A stretch of DNA of 11,272 nt from Actinomycetota bacterium. GTDB taxonomy: Bacteria; Actinomycetota; Thermoleophilia; UBA2241. The stretch covers positions 16,816-28,087 of the forward strand of contig PMKK01000094.1 of assembly GCA_003157715.1 (NCBI GenBank), written 5' to 3'. How positions within the stretch are numbered: position 1 is the stretch's first letter; every line of letters begins with the position of its first letter. Below the pieces are notes generated by a model. That model was not told the origin of the DNA, did no database searches, and saw only the letters and a list, made by a program, of their open reading frames with translations. The translations under genes were made by a program, and so were the position numbers. Positions 7,310 to 11,272 of this stretch are shown piece by piece.

Positions 7310-7422
7310 GGAACGGCTACCTCCCCAGCGTCGGGCAGCGTCGGCTATCGCCGGCACGCCTCGTCGCGGACTACGACGGCATCGGGCTGCGGCCGCCGCC
7401 GACCCGCGGTGAGCGTCTTGTC

Positions 7423-7451
7423 ACGATAACGTCAGACGTCTGATGTTTCAA
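7423..7451 (-). promoter_or_regulatory. Predicted promoter of the five-gene glycerol phosphate operon
   Basis: On the minus strand, TTGAAA (7446-7451) and TATCGT (7423-7428) are 17 bases apart. The -35 matches five of six consensus positions and the -10 four of six. Transcription would start near 7416, giving an untranslated leader of about 107 bases before ATG 7309. The leader has no obvious strong hairpin. The spacer between the two boxes is filled by the palindrome described separately. Confidence 0.6.
7428..7447. promoter_or_regulatory. 20-bp near-perfect palindrome, predicted operator
   Basis: The perfect 12-bp core TCAGACGTCTGA (7432-7443) is flanked by AAC and GTT arms beyond one mismatched pair (7431/7444), so nine of ten pairs are complementary. 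It spans the whole promoter spacer and touches both boxes, so a bound dimer would block RNA polymerase. A short two-fold symmetric site is what GntR-family dimers bind, and the only regulator encoded here is the GntR protein of this same operon. That link is inference. Confidence 0.65.
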
Positions 7452-7494
7452 CCGCAAAGGCGCGGCCGCGCTTGCCTCTGCCGGGAGTCCGCCG

Positions 7495-7556
7495 GACGGG
7501 CAAGCGTGCAGTGGTCGGAGACGGGCGAGCGTGCAGTGGCCGGAGACGGGCGAGCG
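7495..7556. repeat. 25-bp tandem repeat, two full copies plus a 12-bp partial copy
   Basis: The full copies at 7507-7531 and 7532-7556 differ at a single position (T or C in the GTGG-CGG part). A 12-bp piece at 7495-7506 repeats the unit's end with one difference. The array lies between the GHMP kinase stop and the operon promoter. It encodes nothing I can support and has no clear hairpin. The near identity of the copies suggests recent duplication. Confidence 0.85.
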
Positions 7557-7581
7557 GGTGGCGCGGGGACGTGCCCGGCGA

Positions 7582-8517
7582 TCACTTGCCGCCGATGGTC
7601 GCCCTGATGACCTTGTAGCCCTGCTGCTCGAAAGCCCCGGCGACCCTGTCCTGGAGCCGCGCCCCGGGCGTCAGGGAGAGCATGTAGCCGCCCCTGCCGC
7701 CGCCTGTGACCTTGGCCCCGAGAGCGCCGTTGGCCAGAGCCGTCTCGCACATGGCATCCACCGTCTCATGCGACATCTGCATGTCGATCAGCAGCTTCTG
7801 GTTTTCCGACATGACCCTGCCGACGGTCGGCAGATCGCCGGCTTCAAGGGCCGTCTTCATCTCGGCGACCTGCGCCGTCATGGTCTCGAGACGCGCCGCG
7901 AAGAGCTCGGCCTCATCGGTCTTTTGCCGGTCGATGAACTCGTCGAGCGCCGCCGTGTCGACCGTGACGCCGCTGTTGGCCAGCACGATCTCAAAGGCTC
8001 CCGGACACTCGATCCGTTCGAAATGCTGCTCGTTGTCTTTCAAGAAGAAGAGCAGCAGGCCGCCGTAAGTCGAAGCGGTGTTGTCGACGCCACTGGCGAC
8101 CCCGTGATAAGGGAACTCACCCTGCCAGGCCACCCGGTTGATCTCCTCGACGGAGAGACCCAGCTCGAACTCCGCGTTCAAGGCCCGCGCGAGCGACACG
8201 CAGCTGGCGGCGCTGGCGCCCACCCCGCTGCCGGCCAGCAGCGTACCCCCGATGGTGATCTTGATCGGGTGTTTCTTGACGTCGATGCCCGCGACCTCGA
8301 GGATGCGATCGATGGAGCGGCCCTGCTGCTCCCTCTTGCGCTCCTTGTAGCCCGGTACCTCGACCCGGTCGTCTTCGAGAGTCCAGCCCTCGCCGCCGGT
8401 CCTTTCGACCGTCGTCACGGTCTCGTAGGAGATCGACGAGACGATCGCCGGCACCTCGTCGAGGACGAACTGATCGCCGATCAGGATCGACTTGCCAAAC
8501 CCGCTGCCTTCAGCCAT
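7582..8517 (-). CDS. GHMP kinase, mevalonate-kinase-like
   Basis: The 311-residue cytoplasmic protein has the GHMP kinase order: an N-terminal KSILIGDQFVLDEVPAIVSSI strand pair, the ATP loop AGSGVGASAA (95-104), SGVDNTASTYGG (142-153, likely base D145), and a C-terminal glycine loop TGGGRGG (271-277). SGVDN-STYGG and ENQKLL-MSHETVD resemble mevalonate kinase (human enzyme SGVDNAVSTWGG) more than galactokinase or homoserine kinase. Mevalonate kinase phosphorylates mevalonate on the way to isoprenoids. Two motifs deviate: the usual GEH near the start is GDQ (14-16), and the usual GAGGGG is GGGRGG. A changed substrate is therefore possible. ATG 8517 is preferred over GTG 8526 because AAGGGTG precedes it by a few bases. 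It overlaps the DHH gene by 8 bases and is surely co-translated with it. No other mevalonate pathway gene is in view. Confidence 0.85.
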   Translation of the reverse strand: MAEGSGFGKSILIGDQFVLDEVPAIVSSISYETVTTVERTGGEGWTLEDDRVEVPGYKERKREQQGRSIDRILEVAGIDVKKHPIKITIGGTLLAGSGVGASAASCVSLARALNAEFELGLSVEEINRVAWQGEFPYHGVASGVDNTASTYGGLLLFFLKDNEQHFERIECPGAFEIVLANSGVTVDTAALDEFIDRQKTDEAELFAARLETMTAQVAEMKTALEAGDLPTVGRVMSENQKLLIDMQMSHETVDAMCETALANGALGAKVTGGGRGGYMLSLTPGARLQDRVAGAFEQQGYKVIRATIGGK

Positions 8518-9736
8518 GCGCCTCACCCTTCAGGATATCTTCCATTTCCTCGATCAGCTGCTCTTCCTTGCCGACGGCCACCGTGGTGGCGGCCGTCAGG
8601 CTGTGGCAGGCATCGGAAAAGCCTCCCAGCCTGGCCGTCGCTTCGGGCAGCAGGATGTTCAGCCCCATCACCCGGCCCGCCCGGATCTTCTCTTCCATCG
8701 AAGGGGCGACCCGCATGGAGATCTTCACCTGGTTGAAGGCGATCGTACCGAAACCTGGGATCTCGTCGGGAATGATCTGAAAGCCGGCGAGGTACTTGCG
8801 CGGGTCGATGAGGTCGGTCACCCGGATGGCGTCGCAGAACGCCCCGACCATCTTCACTCCCATCGGAAAGAAGCGCCGCTCGAGATCGAACCACTGAATG
8901 TGAGGCGCCTGCCGCCAGGCGCCCGCCCGGAGCCTCGCGATCTCCTTGTCGAAGATCCTCGTTCTGACGGCCTTCAGGTCTTCCACCATCCGGTCGGACC
9001 GCGACGAAGCCCCCTCGAGGCAGACGGCGACCCCCATGTCCGGGCCTTCCTGGTAGTACCCGACGCCCCCCAGGACGTCGAGATCGTCGCCGACGGCAAC
9101 GACGTCCCGCTGGCCCTTGGGACCGTTCAGGAAGTACTGCTCCCCGGTCTCGTGTTGCCTGATCTCGACCAGGCCCTGCTGGACGGCCTCCAGGGCGACG
9201 TCACGGTTCTCGCTCGCCAGGGCGCCGTCGACAAAAAAGCCGTCTCCTACCGCCCCTACGGTCGCGACGTGAGCCAGGTCGCGATTGGCCGGGTCAAGGG
9301 TGCGAGCGAAGAGATAGCAGGTGGTCGAACCGGAGATGTCCCGGTCTCCCTTCAGACCGAAGAGATCGGGGTCGAGGTTCACGACGCGTGGGTCGGTCGA
9401 CGCCTCGGCGACGTGGTGATCCAGTATGAGGGTCAGGTTCCTGCCCTGGTTGAGCTCGGACAGCAGCGGGGCGAGCCGGCCGGCAAAGTCGGCGAAGACA
9501 AGGAGCTCGCCTTGCTGCTCGTACACCTTCTCCAGCACCGCGGGATAGGGCTTTTCGAGGCAGTAGCGCCGCACCGCGAATCCCTGCCGCTCGAAGGCGC
9601 ACGTGAGTATGGCGCCCGACGTGAGCCCGTCGGAATCGTTGTGATGGAAGACCTGAACGGTCTTGCGCGGCAGCTTCGCGATTTCCTGGATGGCCTGGTC
9701 CATCGCATTGATCAAGGCGTTCGGTGCGTTCGGCAT
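8510..9736 (-). CDS. DHH-family phosphoesterase
   Basis: This soluble 408-residue protein has the metal-binding motifs of the DHH superfamily (RecJ, NrnA and oligoribonuclease or pyrophosphatase relatives). These are HHNDSDG (31-37) after strand TVQVF, ADFAG (82-86), LDHHV (105-109) and VGAVGD (160-165). These aspartates and histidines bind two Mn ions and hydrolyse a phosphodiester or phosphoanhydride. The C-terminal half, at about 280-390, lacks an obvious GGGH-type DHHA1 nucleic-acid motif, so it is not a standard NrnA or RecJ. ATG 9736 has AAGGAG 4-5 bases upstream. The stop lies inside the GHMP kinase start (8-base overlap), so the two proteins are made together. I do not know the substrate; the pairing hints at a phosphorylated metabolite or a nucleotide signal, but this is inference. 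Confidence 0.88.
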   Translation of the reverse strand: MPNAPNALINAMDQAIQEIAKLPRKTVQVFHHNDSDGLTSGAILTCAFERQGFAVRRYCLEKPYPAVLEKVYEQQGELLVFADFAGRLAPLLSELNQGRNLTLILDHHVAEASTDPRVVNLDPDLFGLKGDRDISGSTTCYLFARTLDPANRDLAHVATVGAVGDGFFVDGALASENRDVALEAVQQGLVEIRQHETGEQYFLNGPKGQRDVVAVGDDLDVLGGVGYYQEGPDMGVAVCLEGASSRSDRMVEDLKAVRTRIFDKEIARLRAGAWRQAPHIQWFDLERRFFPMGVKMVGAFCDAIRVTDLIDPRKYLAGFQIIPDEIPGFGTIAFNQVKISMRVAPSMEEKIRAGRVMGLNILLPEATARLGGFSDACHSLTAATTVAVGKEEQLIEEMEDILKGEAHG

Positions 9737-9886
9737 GAGTCTCCTTAAGGAACTGCGTCACCGTATGAGCCCGGCGCAACGGCGCTCAGGGGCAACATCG
9801 TCCACCCGCCTGGCCACGAAACGCTTCGTGAAACTCTGGTGAGGATCGCCGATGGCGGCAGCGAGGCAGTCCCGGCGGCGGTCAAG
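9737..9886. other. Intergenic gap with a short inverted repeat, no gene
   Basis: The stretch between the importer ATPase and the DHH gene has no supported reading frame. A perfect inverted repeat CACGAA-ACGC-TTCGTG lies at 9815-9830, about 80 bases upstream of the DHH start. It could be an operator or a small RNA hairpin. I could not find convincing -35 and -10 boxes here, though the DHH-kinase pair presumably needs a promoter. Confidence 0.5.
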
Positions 9887-9907
9887 CCGGCGTGGGCGGC
9901 CCGCCGG
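9887..9907 (-). terminator. Possible terminator hairpin after the ABC ATPase gene
   Basis: Directly after the ATPase stop, a 6-bp stem (CCGGCG with CGCCGG) closes a 9-base loop. There is no run of U residues after it, so intrinsic termination is uncertain. Position at the operon end is the main argument. Confidence 0.35.
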
Positions 9908-10975
9908 TCACCGCGCGAGCAGCCGGACGCCGGCGGGATCGACCTCCACGCTGACGCGGGTCTCGGGCGGCATGGTCAGGGCGCGAAGACTGGGCACGTC
10001 GGCCACGAGCTGGCCGATGTCGGAGTCGAGGGTCATGCGAGTGACCGAGCCGAGGAAGGTGTGCATGAGCACCTTGCCCGCGAAGGCCCCGTCAGGCGCG
10101 TCCGCTCCGTCGACCAGCTCCTGGAGGCCGACCGATTCGGGGCGGATCAGCACCATCACCGTGGCGCCCGCGGCGCAGTCGTGCTTCTGGGTCACGCGGA
10201 TGGGGCGCTCAGAGGCGCCGACCGTCACCGATCCGTCGGCCTGCACGCGTCCGTCGAAGCCGTTCATGAGGCCCACGAAGTTGGCCACGAACTCGGTCGC
10301 CGGGCTGCGGTAGATCTCGGCCGGCGCGCCGACCTGTTCGAGGTTGCCGTCGGACATGACCGCGATGCGGTCGGAGATCGACAGCGCTTCCTCCTGGTCG
10401 TGAGTGACATACAGGGTCGTGATGCCGAGCTCTGTCTGGACGCGCCTGATCTGCTGGCGCAGCTCGACGCGCACCTTGGCGTCGAGCGCCGAGAGAGGCT
10501 CATCGAGCAGCAGGATGGCGGGCTCGATGGCGAGGGCCCTGGCGAGCGCCACGCGCTGCTGCTGGCCGCCCGAAAGCTCGTGCGGGTAGCGCTCGGCGCG
10601 CGTCGCGAGGCCGACCAGCTCGAGCAGCTCCTCGGCCCGGCTGTGGCACTTGGCGCGGGGCGTCTTGCGCATACGCAGGCCGAACTCGACGTTCTGTCTG
10701 GCGGTCATGTTCGGAAATAGGCTGTAGGCCTGGAACACCATGCCCATGTTGCGCTTGTTGGCCGGCACGGACGTCATGTCGTTGCCGTCGACCAGCAGCT
10801 CGCCGGTGGTCGGCCGCTCGAATCCGGCGACGATGCGCAGCGCCGTCGTCTTGCCGCAGCCGCTGGGCCCGAGCAGCGAGACGAGCTCGCCAGACCCCAC
10901 CTCGAGCGAAAGCTCGGTCAGGGCCGTCACCTCGTCGAACTCCTTGTGGATGTGTCTCAGATCAAGCCTGGCCAT
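9908..10975 (-). CDS. ABC importer ATP-binding protein, PotA/UgpC/FbpC-like
   Basis: The 355-residue ATPase powers an importer on the inner face of the membrane. Motifs in order are Walker A GPSGCGKTT (36-44), Q-loop VFQAYSLFP (Q82), signature LSGGQQQR (134-141), Walker B ILLLDEP (154-160), D-loop SALD (162-165) and switch H192 in VTHDQ. From about 235 on there is a C-terminal TOBE-type regulatory region with RPESVGL. ATG 10975 has GGAG 8 bases upstream. It follows the permease gene by 12 bases. The class (polyamine, iron, 2-aminoethylphosphonate, glycerol phosphate or sugar importers) cannot be narrowed from the ATPase. Proximity to the glycerol phosphate operon makes a phosphorylated glycerol compound a fair but unproven guess, and a separate regulation signal lies between them. 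Confidence 0.93.
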   Translation of the reverse strand: MARLDLRHIHKEFDEVTALTELSLEVGSGELVSLLGPSGCGKTTALRIVAGFERPTTGELLVDGNDMTSVPANKRNMGMVFQAYSLFPNMTARQNVEFGLRMRKTPRAKCHSRAEELLELVGLATRAERYPHELSGGQQQRVALARALAIEPAILLLDEPLSALDAKVRVELRQQIRRVQTELGITTLYVTHDQEEALSISDRIAVMSDGNLEQVGAPAEIYRSPATEFVANFVGLMNGFDGRVQADGSVTVGASERPIRVTQKHDCAAGATVMVLIRPESVGLQELVDGADAPDGAFAGKVLMHTFLGSVTRMTLDSDIGQLVADVPSLRALTMPPETRVSVEVDPAGVRLLAR

Positions 10976-10987
10976 GTAGTTCGCTCC

Positions 10988-11272
10988 TTACCGGCCGACT
11001 GCCGCCGTCGCTCCCGGACCGCCGCCGGCCCGGCCGCGGCTGCCGCGGGTCCGGGACAGGAAGAAGAGACCCATCATCGCCCCCCAGGTCAGGATGAAGC
11101 TGATGATGGCAAGCGCAGCGGCCGGATTGGCTGTGGTGTTGCCGATATAGTAGATGTAGACCGCGAACGTGTTGAACAGCAACAGGCTCGAGATCGTGTA
11201 CTCGCCCATGACGATCGCCAGGGTAAGGCAGGCCGCGCCCAGCATGGCGGTCCGCATGTTCGGCAGGATCAC
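10988..11272 (-). CDS. ABC importer permease, C-terminal fragment
   Basis: The frame is open at the right edge, so only the last 94 codons are seen and the start is outside the window. The fragment begins just after where the EAA loop normally lies (ILPNMRTAM). It has two hydrophobic segments, about residues 8-33 and 50-72, with GEYTISSLL and TFAVYIYYIGNTTANPAAALAI in between. This matches the end of binding-protein-dependent PotB/PotC or ThiP-like permeases. The tail is Arg/Gly-rich and cytoplasmic. It is the membrane partner of the ATPase encoded 12 bases downstream; the binding protein and any second permease would lie beyond the window. Confidence 0.85.
   Translation of the reverse strand: MILPNMRTAMLGAACLTLAIVMGEYTISSLLLFNTFAVYIYYIGNTTANPAAALAIISFILTWGAMMGLFFLSRTRGSRGRAGGGPGATAAVGR

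Larger units (their letters stand above)
7310..7581. other. 272-bp regulatory gap between the GHMP kinase and the dehydrogenase gene
   Basis: No gene is supported here. From left to right it holds the leader of the five-gene operon, the promoter with its embedded palindrome (7423-7451), a perfect GC palindrome GCGCGGCCGCGC at 7460-7471 and the 25-bp tandem repeat array (7495-7556). The GC palindrome sits just upstream of the -35 box and could form a hairpin at the end of the kinase transcript, but no U tract follows. Confidence 0.7.

Noticed and set aside
6005..7429. Long plus-strand open frame opposite the dehydrogenase gene
   Set aside because: It mirrors a well-supported enzyme with intact active-site motifs, and its own translation shows no domain.
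7460..7471. GCGCGGCCGCGC palindrome as a rho-independent terminator of the kinase gene
   Set aside because: It is perfectly symmetric but has no U tract and lies over 100 bases from the stop codon; GC palindromes of this kind occur by chance in such DNA.
1..11272. Mobile elements, CRISPR arrays, tRNA or rRNA genes
   Set aside because: I saw no transposase or integrase sequence, no regularly spaced repeats with unique spacers, and no tRNA-like or rRNA-like stretch on either strand.

Overview
The window is high-GC bacterial DNA. Every gene I can support lies on the minus strand, so transcription runs from the right end to the left. The organism cannot be named from this sequence. The GC-rich coding, a GntR-regulated glycerol-phosphate operon, a mevalonate-kinase-like GHMP kinase and a trpE-trpG pair fit a free-living heterotroph, for example a high-GC soil lineage such as Actinobacteriota or Chloroflexota. 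That placement is a guess. I see no mobile element, CRISPR array, rRNA or tRNA.

Right to left (5' to 3' of the genes): (1) 11272-9908 holds the end of an ABC importer operon: the C-terminal part of an inner-membrane permease, then its PotA/UgpC-type ATPase, then a possible terminator hairpin. (2) 9736-7582 holds a translationally coupled pair, a DHH-family phosphoesterase and a GHMP kinase of the mevalonate kinase type with altered motifs. Behind the pair is a 25-bp tandem repeat. (3) 7451-1795 is the most interesting part: one promoter whose -35/-10 spacer is filled by a near-perfect palindrome, followed by five tightly packed genes. These are a glycerol-1-phosphate dehydrogenase-type enzyme, a NagD/AraL-type HAD phosphatase, a TIM-barrel protein of unknown function, a GntR/UTRA regulator and glpD. 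The first junctions overlap by 4 bases (GTGA, ATGA), the next gap is about 10 bases, and a strong hairpin sits before glpD. (4) 1713-1 holds a good promoter, trpE (anthranilate synthase I) and the first 13 codons of trpG.

In region 3, GlpD makes dihydroxyacetone phosphate from sn-glycerol-3-phosphate, and the G1P dehydrogenase interconverts the other stereoisomer with the same product. A simple reading is a GntR-controlled operon that handles both glycerol phosphate enantiomers, perhaps fed by the neighbouring importer, with a phosphatase and an uncharacterised TIM-barrel enzyme acting on a related phosphoester. A rival reading is synthesis of a G1P-based isoprenoid ether lipid, since a mevalonate kinase homologue lies just upstream. 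The sequence does not settle this.

The trpE reading frame has no ATG at the expected start. Two ATGs with Shine-Dalgarno-like sequences sit there in the other two frames, which points to a non-ATG start, an indel in this sequence, or a very short upstream peptide.
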